A stretch of 64,000 nucleotides of DNA. Origin: Cladopsammia gracilis (lineage: Eukaryota > Cnidaria > Anthozoa > Scleractinia > Dendrophylliidae). A program made the translations under genes and the position numbers. How positions within the stretch are numbered: position 1 is the stretch's first letter; the number at the start of each line of letters is the position of its first letter. The stretch is from the NCBI GenBank assembly GCA_022457155.1, contig JAJGOT010000022.1:907501-971500 (forward strand). The letters run 5' to 3'. Of the stretch, positions 34,420 through 47,858 are shown one piece after another. The notes under the pieces are model-generated. The model did not search any database. It had not been told where the DNA came from and saw only the letters and a program-made list of their open reading frames with translations.

Positions 34420-34995
34420 CGTAGCCAAGGGAGGGTTCCAGGGGTTCCGGAGCCCCCCTTTTTGGTTCTGACCATAGCATATTTTCAAGAGAAAAACATG
34501 ACTGAAACCCCCCTTTCACCTGGATCAGATCTTCGCTTCTTAAGAAAAGGAAAATAAGTTAAAAAGGCATCGCATGTTATATTGGGGGTTTGTGATAAAA
34601 GGATGCGTAATACGGGCCTCCTGTGTATACGAGCCTGAGATGTGGGATTCAGCGCCCCTGTCTAGTTTCTCGAGAGGGAAACCCTGTGCAAGCTGCTTTG
34701 CAGCACTGAAAACAGATGACTTTCTATCAGTCCAGGTTGCCGATGCAGAAACCGTCCGTTGGCGGCGCAAATGGCAGAGTGCGCCTGCGGATCAAGAACT
34801 ACCCAGCAGTGCAGTTCAGGCCTTGGCAGAATGTGTCCGTGAATTCTATCCAAATGTACACGGGTTGCTGTACATTTTATGCACGTTGCCAATTACATCA
34901 GCAGAATGTAAGCGATCTTTCAGTACATTACTCTGACAAAAGACGTACTTGAAGGCGACCATGACAAGCGAGCGAGTCTGGACTTGCTCTAATGA
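34420..34995 (+). pseudogene. hAT transposase C-terminal (dimerisation) remnant
   Basis: The open frame 34574-34936 ends FYPNVHGLLYILCTLPITSA followed by ECKRSFSTLL, the pattern of the hAT C-terminal dimerisation domain. Just past the stop the same frame reads QKTYLKATMTSER, the usual continuation, so a point stop breaks the domain. No catalytic core is visible upstream. A separate repeat (GGGGCGTAGCCAAGGGAGG, 34419) abuts it. Confidence 0.75.
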
Positions 34996-35149
34996 AGGAA
35001 ACTGGTGGTTTCGCCCCGTAGTGATCGCCCCGCAACTAAACAAGTTCGCCCGCAACTAAACAGTTCGCCCCACAAACTTGATCGAGTTCGCCCCGTTGTT
35101 GAGTTCATAGATTAACAAAATAATTGTTTTCTAAACTAATTCTTTTCCC

Positions 35150-35460
35150 TTCCAGAGTCAAGACTTACCTGCCAGATATGCTATTATAAGAATGAAACGT
35201 ATCCGGCGATCTTAAACTACCTTCTTTGAGTTTCTAGCTTACACCGAAGTTGATCAGTCTAAAAGCGCGAGCGTAGAAGCTGAGGACTTGGGGACTTTAT
35301 TAAAACTTCCAGAGTCAGACTTACCTGCCAGATATGCTATTAGACTTCGACTCGAAACGTCAGCTTTTGAAATCTTTTTACGGTGACCAAGTTACGTAAT
35401 ACCAACTCATCGATAAAACCAAATTTTCATGTTTCTTTAGAAGCTAACCCCTTTGTTCTG
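35150..35460 (+). repeat. Decayed Penelope-like terminal repeat with internal duplication
   Basis: The segment with GACTTACCTGCCAGATATGC occurs twice (about 35162 and 35320). After the second come CTCGAAACGTCAGC (35351-35364) and ATCTTTTTACGGTG, matching 53541-53574. The hammerhead stem II seen at 53531 is collapsed here. Confidence 0.6.
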
Positions 35461-36770
35461 AAAAGGTACTTATTCGGTAGTTTCTTGGTGTTGCGGATGG
35501 TGTGATCACCAAATGACGTAAAACACAAAATTCAAAAGACACTGAACAATACCCACACCACAACACAAAAGCTAACCAACAATGGCTTCCGCAACACCAA
35601 GAAACACACACTTATTCTCTCCAGCTTTTAATATTAAATTCCTGAGCCAGTTCACCAAGTATGATCACCGAGTTCATTGAGCCGATATCTTGATCACATA
35701 GCAACCAAAATGTTAGCCTGCGGGCAGACGTATCCGATTTCCCACAGAGAGCCCAAGGAAATTGGATACGTCTAAGCGCAGGCTACCAACATGTGGGAAG
35801 AATAAAAACCTCAAAGAGGGTGGGGTTAAGAGGAGACTATCTACTTGACCCCTACCCATCAGTTTTGTACTCTACAGACTTTAATGCCCCATGTTACTCA
35901 AGATGAAAGTTCAACTAACTCAGACATCATCAAACGTATAAAGTTGAACCTTTTACGGACACCTTCATAACACAGACACCACTTTATTATGAACAGTTTG
36001 CTTGGTCCCAAAGTTACCAAAATTCATACATTCCCTACCTCTTTAATACGGACACCTTGGTCTCTGTCCCTTACGTGTCCTTATAAAGGAGGCCCAACTG
36101 TACATATCACATTCTCTACTTAACTTATTGCTAACTGTTACATCTGAAGGTGTACAAGGAAGATCTCACATATCCACCCTAGGAACCCTAAACATTCACG
36201 AATATGGAACTCGGTTACACAGATTTCATATTTTTTCTCTACTAGCCTTGTTAAGTAGCATTTAATAACAAGGGTTCAATTCAAAGGCCAAACATAAATT
36301 TAAACATGTAAAAATGTGACCAAAGAAGTTTTAACAAACATACCATGAAAGGGTGACTTTACTTCACTTGACTCACCGCTCCCAATCAAATCTTCCCACA
36401 TTTTGTGTCTAGCAGATGAGTACTGCTACATTTGCCTTTGCAAGTCAAATAAAACCTTCCAGATTTATAGATATACCATCATAGTCACTCATCTTTCTAC
36501 TCAAACCTACATGTACAACTTTTTCTTTGCTGATGCAGCAAAACTAAATTTGTGTAATGAATTTTGCATAACAAATCTCTATTTTTTGTCTGATAGCTTC
36601 TTTCCTTCATTTTCTCTGGCTTGATTTTATTTTCTGCATTTTCTTAAAAATTCTACCACTGATACCATAACAGAAATAAATGAATAAACATAATATGCTT
36701 TGAAATGATGCAACTACTACGAATCCTGTGCCCAATTAAAAGATTTTGAACATTATCATCATCATCAGCA

Positions 36771-37002
36771 GCAGGGCTCAGAAAAAAAAACATCCAGTTG
36801 TCAGTAACAAGTTGATTTTTGTGTCAGGCAAGCAACTTTCCCCACTCACTCGCCTGATGGGCAAGCATATGGACAAGCCACCTGTGAACTAAGCTTAAGT
36901 AAAAAATTAATGTTAGAAAAGCTTGTCTGGGCAAGTAAAACTCAAGACTTGTTTGCCCAAAGGGCAAGCATAAATTTTAGTTGTTTTTTTTTTGAGCCCT
37001 GC
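36771..37002. mobile_element. MITE with GCAGGGCTC termini
   Basis: GCAGGGCTCAGAAAAAAAAA and TTTTTTTTTGAGCCCTGC are inverted ends; the interior repeats GGGCAAGCA-type motifs. Confidence 0.75.
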
Positions 37003-38176
37003 ATCATTATCAGAGATTATGCAGAGCACTTACAATAGAACTGTGTCATTCAGGAAGTACGAAAGACATAAAAAACTGCCTTTGCTTTGCTGTGTAACCA
37101 AGCTGCATATCAACCTTAGTAGAATTATGTGTGCGAGTCTTCACAATAATAACAGGACTCTCTGGCTTTCTTTACCACCCAGCAACAAATACACTCTACA
37201 TACAACATCACTATCTACAGTGTATAAGCATAGTTAATAGAGTAAACTGGTTATGAAACTCAGTCAGTCCTTTGTTATATGTTTTTGTTCTCCAATTCTT
37301 TCGTTCGTTTGCCCTGACCGTGCACAAAACACAGAAGGTATTGAAATGCATATGAGCAACTGACCAGTAGAAACATTTGGGCTCACACGTTAAACAAAAC
37401 AATGTGCAGGGTCACGGTTCGTTCAACATAAAACAAAGCAGCTTTGTACACTCTGTTTGAAATTTGTTGAGCTTCATAACCAGTTTGTTCTATTAACTAT
37501 GGTATAAGGATTAATATCATTTCTATCTGTGAATATTGATATGGGGTAAAACCACCAATAGTTATCTCCTGGTTTAAACTCTATATAAAACCAAGGTGAT
37601 TTGATTATTAATATTTACAAGCTGGAAATAAACCAGACGAGTGTATTTCTGAGAATCAACGCAAAATTAGTACCAAAGTCCCAAATATAAAAAATTATAA
37701 TTTGAAATTTAATAATTTTCTTTTTGTATAAAACTCCTCTCCATGATATGATTCCATTCACCTACCACTATATTTTATATTCTATCCAACCCAGGGGGGG
37801 GGGGGGGGGGGGGTTGACCTAAGCAATAACATTCCTTTAGAGGGTGCACACCACATATTTCAATCAAGCGAGTTAAACTGAAAACATTTCAAATCGCGAC
37901 AGGCAACTGTCATTAATAGCCGAGGTTGAACCAGTAGGAACAAAATCCCTCTGAGGGATTTTAGTTAAAACAAAAACAAGCATTGTTGAACTTATCTTCA
38001 TTCAATCAACAGAATTTACACCGTTTGTTTGGACAAGAACAAAGTAATTTTCAAAATAGGTAGGTACACCCTTGCAATTAAATTCAGGAACCAAAACAAA
38101 GCTAAAATAAATAACATGAACTTCCCATGAATGATCAAAAATAAAACAACTTAAACTATGACTAACAATAGCTATT

Positions 38177-41100
38177 TTATGACTCTGTATTTGTGTGCCG
38201 TGGGGCTACCGGTGAGCCTTGACCACTAGCCCCACTTCTATCACCATTGCCGTCTTGATCACTGCCGACCACTTCTTGATCACTGAACAAGGGGTTAACA
38301 ACTGTCATATCACCCGTCTGTAGAATAGATGACAACCAATATTAGAAATACTGTAACATGTTATGTTAACCTTTTGACTCACAGAGTCAATTATTATGTA
38401 GTTCTAATTTTTGAGTCTGATGACAAAATGCTATGGTGTGACCATTCAAATGAAACCTCTTCAGCAGTACTTTTTCATGGTACCATTTGTTTTTCAATAT
38501 TTTACAAAATGAAATTTGGGATTTTTCTTAAATGGTGTTCAGACATTTTATAGAGCCCCAAATGTTGCTGCTTCAGGAGCTGTTGGTTTTGGCCTGTATA
38601 GTTTATAATCAGAAAATATTATATTTACTGAAGAACTTACTGGAGCCAGCCCATGACATTCATAGACAGTGTAATCTTCCTCATCTCCTTCATCACTGTT
38701 CTCATCATCTTCAAGTGTCTCGCCCTTTATACCACCCTTCCCTCCACTAGCCCTGTTGACAGAGAAAAGCATGTCAATGAATTTCACATCAAAATAGAAA
38801 CAATTAATGTATGTTTGCAAGCCAGACCTGACCTGCAAACTATGATCACACAGGGTGTAGAAAAGTAATAAATAACAACATTGCACCTGGTGTTTGTCTT
38901 TTTTGCGTCACTTTGTCACTAAATTAAGTAATGCTTCACATAAGAACTATAGTAAACTTCATTGTTGTGTGGCAATGGCTCTTTCCCTGTTTCCCACATA
39001 GAATATCTTTGATTTTAAGAATAGAGGAGGGGCTGATGGTTCATAATTACATTTCATTATAAAAATACAGAAAATCCATTTGCGTCAAGTATATTTTAGG
39101 AAATGTTCGTGCTTAACCAATCAGAATAGCAGAAAACAGTAGCTACTAATTTTGCTTCTTTGATGACGTTCCCCAAATACAATATCTTTTAAAAATTACA
39201 TGTTGTGCGATTGCGTCACAAAATACTTGAAACCTTAAAAAATTTAGACTTTATGCACCTTGAACCTTAACTTTTTAGCGGTTTGAGTCTAGGCCAATGA
39301 GATCACTAGTTGTAACAATGAAAATAGTTGACATTCCATCATGCATTGCCATTCAGCACTATCTTTCTTTTGCAGATCATTACTTAAAGGCCCACTGTCA
39401 CCCAAAATGCATTGCGAATTTAACACAGTCGAAAATTCCCGAAAGAGCCAATCACAAGTGAGCTCGTCATTTGAAAACAAAAACAAATGACCACAAAGCC
39501 GACTGGGTGACAGTGGGCCATTAAGTATTTCCTAAAAATACAGAACCCTCAATTTTTCGACCCTCCCTATTATTTGAACCAAAACTTTTGAATTTTCATC
39601 CCTTTCCCTAAGAGGTTTGAAAAATCAAAATTCCACTGACATTGCATCTAAAAGGAGTGCACAACTTAACTTACTTTTCCATGGCTGACAATTGACTCTT
39701 GGTCTGTTGGTAATGATAAATCTCTGCACTATAATCAAGTTTATGGTCTCCCTATGATACCAGGAAAACAGTATTAATAACCGCGCACTTAATGGAAGGA
39801 AATCAACAACGAAAATATGCTTTCAAGAACAAAAATTAAACAACAACTATGTACTGTAATTTTTAATAATTCTGATACTGTACCTGAGTGACCTGAGCTG
39901 ACGGTTTAGTAGCTCCATATGCAGAATATTCTGCTTCGCTTACAGCTTTTGCCGTGGTGTGCAGCCTGCAATGAAAACAGAATATTAACATACAACTTCC
40001 CATGGTCAACGCAATTGGTGTAATGAACCAAGAGCACAATCTTTATAGTCATGCCTGAGTTCTCAATGGTGTAATTTTTATTAGGTGCTAAATCCCCAGT
40101 CATCTTTATCATCCCAGGGATCATTCCATCTATTCTTTATCCGAGTTGATGGTCTTTATGAATGGACAAATAAAAGTCTGAAGATCGTGGAACATCACTT
40201 GAATTTCTGGTTTTGTTACAGTTTAATGACTGATTGAATCTCTCTGAGACTTCTTAATGTGATCACGAAAATCCTGAAAAATTACCGCATCAATAAATGC
40301 CAGGCTTTAGGCAAGAGCACATAATGTTTATTTATTTTGTGAATGAACTCAGCTTGGTACCAGTAGCCTTTAACAAAGTTCATAAAAATACAATTTCAGA
40401 GAAGTTCTTATGACAAAATATTAAAATACAAAAATCTACAAAGCAATCTACTTACTTGTACCAGCAGTATCCTGCCAATGCTAATCCTGCAATGCCAGCC
40501 ACACTACAACCAATTACTATAACTAGATGGAGAAAATTTGAAGAAATTAAAACATAGCCAAATCCTGTTCCATCCTGTTTATACCTTACATGGCAAACAA
40601 AACCTCTCAAGTAGAATGTTCTTGGATTACAAGTATTACAAAATTATAGAAATCATTAAAATGTTTCTATAGAAACCTGCCTTCATTCACAATAATTTCA
40701 CTTTATCAAAGATGGCATCTGAGACAAAGAACATCAAAACATAAAATAATTGAGATGCTGCCTGTTAATCTTCCTACAAGACTTAATCTCCCTACAGCCA
40801 CTGGTCTTACTACAATTCTTACAAGGATTAGGCCGCTACTCGAAATTGTGCATTGCCGATCTAGGAAAGGCAACCAGTCTAACTTGAAGATGATCTTCAA
40901 CGAGTGCCAGATAGGAGCCTTGATGGAATATAGCTACCAAAAAGCACAGACAAGTCGCAAGCTGTTGGACATAACAATTTTACAAGAAAGTAGTTTAAAT
41001 GAAATCTACTGTAGCATCAAAATATCATCCCTGCAAGCATTTCCTGAGAAAAGCCAGCCAAATGCTCATATAATCTAATGTCTGTGGCAACTTTAAAGAA

Positions 41101-44100
41101 TGCACCAGAATCACGCACCAACAGATACAAGTCCTTTATTGCCAGAGGTGTTAAGCTTTTTCTTAGAAATTCTCAGAAGTGATGCATTGTTGTATCTTTT
41201 GTAAACAATAGTTTTTGGTATTTAATTTTGTAGCTGTTCTTTCAGCCACCTATTGTAAATGGCAGTTTTTAGGAATTTAAATTGTAATATTGCCATGATT
41301 CTTTTAGCCAAGGTCAATTAAAAAAAATATTACTTGTATTATACTGATACTCCTGGGTTCAAACCATTTACAGATTATTATTGTTTGCCAGGGTATATCA
41401 GACAACAAGGAGTCAAAGACTGCAGACTTAATAACAAAACTGAATGCTTTTCTGCCTGCTAATACATACTTCTTAATGATACAGTGTGAGAAAGGGTCCT
41501 ATTCTTAATAAACTTGTTTTAGGAAACAAAATGAATTTGAGTCATAAGTCTAGCCAGTTATTTTTCATGGCCATTGTATATATTAACAGGTATTCATGTT
41601 AAGTGGGTAAATTTGAAAAGTCAAACATTTCCAAGTCTGAAAATCTGAAACCATTTTTCTACCATAAAAAATAGTTTACAATCCACTTTAAATTTTGGAG
41701 TTTCTTATTTACCGTCAAGACTGCTTTTTGTCACTTTTTAGTTTCTGGTTTACAACAGTGATTGCAGTTTCTGGATCAATATTTAAAACCTTATTTGAAG
41801 GATATTCAGGGCATCTATTCAGCAGTGGGTATATTTGAATTCATTTACATTTATAAAGCTATTTATAAAGGATTTATATATAATTGGCTTTTTTGGCAGA
41901 AAGCTTTAAAATTCAACATAAACGAAACAGATTGCATCCAATGAAATTAATTACAGCGCCCAATTCTGTTCCAAGACCGTTACTTTGGAAATAATAACTA
42001 TTTGAAATTCTAGCCAACACAGTGCTGGAAAGGGGGCATTTCCTGCCGGTTTTATAGCATTGCTCCATGTTTAAGGTATACAGCTTAAGTCACTTTTCTT
42101 CCCATTTTAATATTAAATGCAGTCCCAAATATAATAATACTGTTCTGTCGCTTCATTAATTTAAACTTTTATTCAGTTTTAATTTCAGTCCATGAAAAGA
42201 ACTTCACTTAATAAGGCCCCAACCACACTAATGTATTTTCAAAAGTCTCCGTTTTCATCTCGAAGAAAACGAAGCAAAATATTTTTGCCCACACTAGCGT
42301 TTTCGCATCATTTTCACCTGTCCACACTAAAACGGTCGAAAACGATGAAAACGACTGGGACCGGGGATTGCGCATGTGTTAAAGGTGATAGATGCTCCAA
42401 TTTGGACTGGAACCGATGGCATGTGACGCCATCATTTTCAAAAGTCTCCGTTTTCACCTGTCCACACTGGAGATTTAACGTCACCGTTTTCACCTGTCCA
42501 CATTAGAAAAGAAGCGTTTTCAAAACGATGCGTTTTCAAAAGTCTCCACTTTTGAAACCGTTTTCGAAAGTCTCCGTTTTCATCAGCGTTTTCGGGCATT
42601 TTAGTGTGGTCGATAGGCGAAAACGTATGCGTTTTCGAAAACGCATTAGTGTGGTTGGGGCCTAAGAATCAATGATCATAAAGTTAAGAGGCCGATTCCA
42701 TGGGATTGGGATGGGTCTCTTAGCTGGGATCCCAGCAAGTCATTCAAATACATAAAAAATCGATTTCACAATTAAATGACAACCAGCCAGATTAGCCAAG
42801 ATCTCAGTTTTGGGATGCCGGGATCCTGACTAACTGGGCTGAGATTTTCCATGTAATCACATTTGCCGGGCCAGCCAGCTAATCAGGCCAGCACCAAATT
42901 TTGCTTCAGAGCAAATGACTCGCCTGTGAACTGTCAATTTTCCTTCTAGATGACTATGTAGTTCTATAAGCACAAAAAGCGGATCAAAATGCTGGAAAAA
43001 TCCATATCTAATTCATTCTATGCTTTGCCACCATTTAAAAAAAAAAATCTCACCAAAAATGTTGATGCTAAATTTAGCTCTGGCCCGGGCTGGCATCATG
43101 GCTAACCAGACAAGCCCAGGCTAATGTAATTGGCCCCTAAGAAGTGAGAAGTCCTTCTTGGCAAGGGATTGATGTTAACTTTACAAGTAAGTTTGACATT
43201 ATCATCAGGAGTGCACATCTTGTTTATTCCACAAAACCAAGCTGAATAATAATAATAATTATTCAAACATACCTGATTTGCTTTAGCATTACTGGTTTCA
43301 TTGCTCTGCTACATATATACATAAACTTTATTTCACTTAGGATTTTAAATAGCTCTGCCGTGCAAGTATCTCTGAAGAATACAGTTAATTATTGCAGCTA
43401 TTGAAAACCAATCAAACAGGGCTGAATCACAACAATATTCCTATGCTATCCATTGTTAAAGTATTAACACCACAAGATTGTGTTTTTATTTAACATAATT
43501 TAGAAGATCAAAGGTGAAAACATCTGCTGACATAATGCAAAGCTTATCAATGCAAATTCAATGGCATCAGATTGAAATGTTATGAGGAAAAGTAATGAGG
43601 AGGTCTAACAAATACAACAATATTTCAAAATTGAACAAGAAACAATAGAAAATTGTAATATTTATATGAGACAAAATTAGAAACCTCAATTTGAACATTA
43701 TTATTTTGTACATAATATCTTACTTTTGTCATAATTTCTACAGAAATTTTATATCAAACTCTCATCCAAAAAAAATTCTTGTATATTTCTAATAATCCTG
43801 ACCAATGGATTAAAGTAAATATACTTTAATCTACTGGCTATTTTCCAGCAGTAGCTAGTTCCTGAAATGAGATATGACAATGACAACAAAATAAATGTTT
43901 GCTTCCTCCTCTCATCCAAAATTATACGGGTTTTATTTACTTTCCAACAAAACTTGATATTTTAGAGACGTGGCACAAAAAACTAGTTTAAAAAAAAGAA
44001 ACAGGTTAAAGTTTCATCAGTTTCTTGAATTGAAATAATTTACAAGACGACACAAGAACCTGTGATCTTTGTTAGATCAGAACAGCTTCAATAATTATGA

Positions 44101-46688
44101 ATGTCTGACAGATATTGCGACACAACTGAGGAACCAATATAAAATATTGTACAAATAGGATAGGCACAAAATACACAAGAACCGACGTAACAAGGAAGCT
44201 AAATGACGAACCTCTGACATTAAGTGAAGATAAACTTATTTACACAGACGTTTCTTCCTAGAAACTGCCTGCACACTGATTGCTCGACACATCCAGGATT
44301 TTCTTTAAAGTGTAAGTTTCATATGAAAACAGTTTTCCAAAAATGAACGCTGAAATGTGTTAACGATAAATTACCCCCCACCACAAGGAAGCGCATATAT
44401 AATCCTCGGTAATGAAGAGTTTGATTGCAAGAAAAATTTACAACATAAAAAAGATAACATGAAGAAAATGAGAAACTTGTACCGTGTCTAGGTCATAAAA
44501 ATATAATTTAAAATTGTGTACATGCATAAGGAAGATTTAAGCTAAAGTAAGTTCATTCACCATATAGATAATAAATTATAAAAAGTGAAGTTCGTGTTTT
44601 AAGAAAATAAAAAAACACGGAAAGATAAAGATTACATGCAGTTGACAACTTCCACCAGCAAAATTTGGTACAATTCTAAAACAATCATCCTTGAAAAATA
44701 ACTATAATATTTTTTCGAAGAAAATCGCGCTCCTTGTTTTTCATTTTGAAACAATGAACAAAAATTCCAGCAAAATAGACACGAAAACACAGGCACTATA
44801 ATCTATAGAATAATTTGTGTCTCTGCTGAATGACTATAGTCGAGTTTCTAATAAAATTAAAACCTGGAAATAACATTAGAATAGAACAAACGCCCACTCT
44901 TCGCCATGACAAATCAGAGTTGAATATTCCAGGGATCAGAATTCGTAATATTTGAATATTTGTGATTTTTAAAAGCCACCTTAAAATTTGTATCCTGCGT
45001 TGAACACGATACTCTGCCTACCAATAGTATAAAGTTTTAATATTTTTAGCTTGATTAAAAAACACAAAATATTTAAAGAAAATACTCACATAAAAAGTAA
45101 ATGTCGTCCAACTCCGCTCTTGCTGGTGTATTTTTCACTTTCAGGATGTAAGGCGGGGGTGTCGAAGACGAATTCGAATCAGAAATACTCGGTGTTTTAT
45201 CGCCGATCGAAGCTTCGAATTCAGCTCGTTTGGCAGATTCAACCGATTTCTTGTCACCAACTTTGCCTACACGGTCCCTTGTCGCAAGTCGCTGATCTTT
45301 ACCTCGCTCGGAATCAATATTTAATCGTTCCTTCAGATGATAATTTCGATGTGTTCTTTCATCATGCGATGTTTTGCTCTCTCCGTCATCTTCCTGGGTT
45401 AACCGATTCTTGTCATTTTCTGTCTGTCTACTTCCACTGTCCGCTAACGATGTTTCATCTACAAAGCCATTTCCTTCAGAAGTTTCTTTTGTATCCGAGT
45501 TGAAGTGTTCGCGGTGTGCGGTTTGCAAATCTGTTTCTTCATCACTTAATGTAGTCGCTGTCGTTGGATCGTTTCTTGCCCGACCGACAACTTTGTGCAA
45601 CTCAAGTCCATCTGTTACCACTACATCTTCAATACCTGCCCCCTTCTGTTCCACACCTAAAATATAAAAAATCCAATAAAAGTTTCACCATGGTTGGCGT
45701 CAAAAACACAAGGAGAAAAACTATGCATATTTATCATGAGTAAATTATAAAATCAGTGAAATTGTGTCCACTTCTAGCTCTCGGTTCTAAATTTCTATAT
45801 ATCAGATAAATCTTTCTCTATATTTCTCAAGACTTTTTAAATGGTTTACTCATTTCGGGACAACCTTTTATTTTGAAAACTGATATGTAACAAAATTGTC
45901 ATTCTCGTCGTGAAACGTTACCAGTCGCCATATTTGAATTTCACTTTGCCTTCGAGCCAGAAATTTAAAGCTTTTCAGTTTTGTTTCGAATAGAAGTTTA
46001 AACCAACGCCAGCATTTAACACATAAAAACTCGCATCAGATAAAAAAAGATTCTGCTCAGAGATCAGAAAATTCCCACAGGACCATTAGTTTAATATTTA
46101 TTTGAGAAATTTAAATATTTCTTAAGGCGGTGATGCATGAAACACGGAAAAAGGAACGCGACTCGAAAAAAACAAAATACATCCTTCGTCAAAGGAAGCG
46201 AGAACATTTAACGCATGTTGTCACCCAAATACCCAAAATCTACCGGCAAATAAATCAAATTCAAGCAGAAAAGGCTCGCAATAAATAATGTAAGTATGTA
46301 AACAAGCTACTCGCTTGTCGGCTCGAGCAGAACATATTCTTTTCGATGTGTCCGTTCTCGAAGACATCGGAAGAAAACAACCCTGAGTCAAACACGTAAG
46401 CTTAACTTTCTAGGAAAACCGCAGTAAATTTTCAAAAATATAAGCTACCAAAGGTTAATACGAATTTTGTCGTTCAGAAAATATTTGCCACAAGACATCA
46501 CTTTCAATTCGACCATGCGTGTATCGCTCGTATACCTGCAAACGTTTCACGTCGGTACCAGTTTTCGAATTTACGGCCTCTAAAATAAAACAACCAGAGC
46601 ATCAAATTGTACAGTACTTACCTCCTGTTTTTAAACTTCCATGGACGAGTAAAAGGGAAAGAAAAAGGAGGAAGGGGTAAGAATTCAT
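38177..46688 (-). CDS. NPDC1: NPDC1-family single-pass membrane protein, 7 coding exons
   Basis: Minus-strand exons, phase-checked: 46688-46622, 45656-45090, 40522-40456, 39965-39884, 39751-39675, 38752-38641, 38317-38177 (TAA). They total 1113 nt and 370 aa, against about 325 aa in mammals. Residues 1 to about 20 form a signal peptide (MNSYPFLLFLSLLLVHG). Exon 2 encodes a polar, acidic, low-complexity ectodomain of about 190 residues. Exon 3 is a transmembrane segment (IVIGCSVAGIAGLALAGYCWYK). The cytoplasmic tail has EAEYSAYG, then YHYQQTKSQL, a run of acidic residues before DYTVYECHGLAP, then TGDMTVVNPLF. These tail blocks are the signature of NPDC1 (nematode homologue CAB-1), linked to neural proliferation control and vesicle or neuronal function. 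The family call rests on the tail; the ectodomain is not recognisable. Donor and acceptor sites are canonical throughout. Confidence 0.87.
38365..38545 (+). repeat. Dispersed repeat, GACCATTCAAATGAAA family
   Basis: Contains GGTGTGACCATTCAAATGAA and TTTACAAAATGAAATTTGGG; strongly similar to 28115-28300 and 63695-63905. It lies in an intron of the NPDC1-like gene. Confidence 0.75.
39389..39519. mobile_element. Small MITE with GGCCCACTGTCACCC termini
   Basis: GGCCCACTGTCACCC and GGGTGACAGTGGGCC are perfect inverted ends, with TTAA-like flanks (CTTAAA / ATTAAG). It lies in an intron of the NPDC1-like gene. Confidence 0.8.
42215..42662. mobile_element. PIF/Harbinger-like MITE with TAA target duplication
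   Basis: GGCCCCAACCACACTAATG at the left and CATTAGTGTGGTTGGGGCC at the right are perfect inverted ends, with TAA on both sides (42212-42214, 42663-42665). The interior is built of short direct and inverted motifs (AAAAGTCTCCGTTTTCA, CACCTGTCCACA, AAAACG). The 3-bp target and GGCC ends suit PIF/Harbinger. Intron between exons 2 and 3 of the NPDC1-like gene. Confidence 0.8.
45090..45656 (-). CDS. NPDC1: NPDC1-like exon 2: acidic, disordered ectodomain
   Basis: 567 nt in one exon. The product is rich in Asp, Glu, Thr, Ser and Lys with no Cys until the end and no repeats, so probably disordered and extended. It ends LDDIYFL just before the membrane segment. The plus-strand frame over the same bases is a shadow. 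Confidence 0.85.
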
Positions 46689-47858
46689 TGCCGAAAATTC
46701 ACCCCACCATTTTCAAACATTCGACCATCAAACAACCCTCTTCCCGTAAAGCTGTTTTGCACGCGCGGAATGCTGGGAATATAAATTAGCATAATGTATG
46801 CGTCCGAGACGCTGCGAAAATTAAAAGTTCTTGTTCTCAAACCTTTTATAATATTGAAAACCGCATGCGAATTCTGTTTACGATATCAAATACTATTTCC
46901 TTATTAACAGACGAATATTGTAACCACTAGCAAATTTTAGCGGCGGAGGTGAGAATCAATGAGTTTTATTTTTTGGCACAGATTTGGCGCGAGATTGAAA
47001 AATTTGCATACATGCGGAATTTTGAGACCATACACCGTGTCTAAACATGAAAACAGAGCAACCGCCTTATAAGAGTCGCAATCAGGAGAATCGACTCCTG
47101 TCGCAATAAAAAGGCGATAAAGCAGGTTATACAAAAAAAAAATGATTTTTTCCATTTATTCTTTCAACTCATTGTTAATATAATGCACCCGTAGAATGGA
47201 AAACAGATCAAAAAAACAATCGTATCAGCTAAAACCCCTCATCCCTCAGGCAATTTAAAGCTCTTTTATCCTAGCCGTAGGGTGCGAAGCTCATTGGTCA
47301 AAATTCTAGCTGATGGCGTCAAGATTTTCTGGACTTTATCCTTGTTACGAGACAAGATTGATTAAGCCAATCAACAGATACAATCTTTGATGAATTTCTC
47401 GCAAAATGTTATCTTAGAAAAGCTCCGACCAAGGTCAAAATGATATATCAAACCTAATTTAAAACTGTAATTTGACGATGAAAGCGATGGAGAATGGTGT
47501 ATAATGTTTACTTCTAACCGGTATAAGTACTCTGCATGGTAACCCTGGCAACAAGGATGATTAACTAAAAGAATGCGGTAATTCAGAAAGGGTCTTAGTG
47601 ACCAACAATAGCTGCAGCAAAAGCGGGAAAAAAAAAACAACTTACAAGTTATTTCAGTTTGTGGGTTTTTACATGCACATTATTTACCCGTCTTTCCGTC
47701 GCTGTTACAAAGTCAATCTTCGTTTATGTCCACGTAATTACGCCACTATTCAATAAGCTGGCTGTAAAATGCCTGAGAAAGCTTAGAAAGTTCGTACAAT
47801 TTATATTTTCGCATGGCTAACCTCATTAAAATTCGTTTAAAGTGCTTGTGAAGTGTTA

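Larger units (their letters stand above)
30084..38176. other. Intergenic region between convergent laminin and NPDC1-like genes
   Basis: No supported gene. From left to right it holds the laminin 3' UTR (AATAAA at 30964 is one candidate poly(A) signal), a CCAAT-rich tandem array, several TIR elements, a hAT transposase remnant, Penelope-like fragments and a poly-G tract at 37795-37813. Open frames here lack recognisable domains apart from the hAT piece. Confidence 0.7.

Noticed and set aside
40755..41078. 107-codon plus-strand open frame that might be a LINE fragment
   Set aside because: No reverse-transcriptase or endonuclease motif can be seen; it lies in an intron of the minus-strand gene.
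45051..45503. 150-codon plus-strand open frame
   Set aside because: Antisense shadow of exon 2 of the NPDC1-like gene, whose phase-consistent splice sites support the minus strand.
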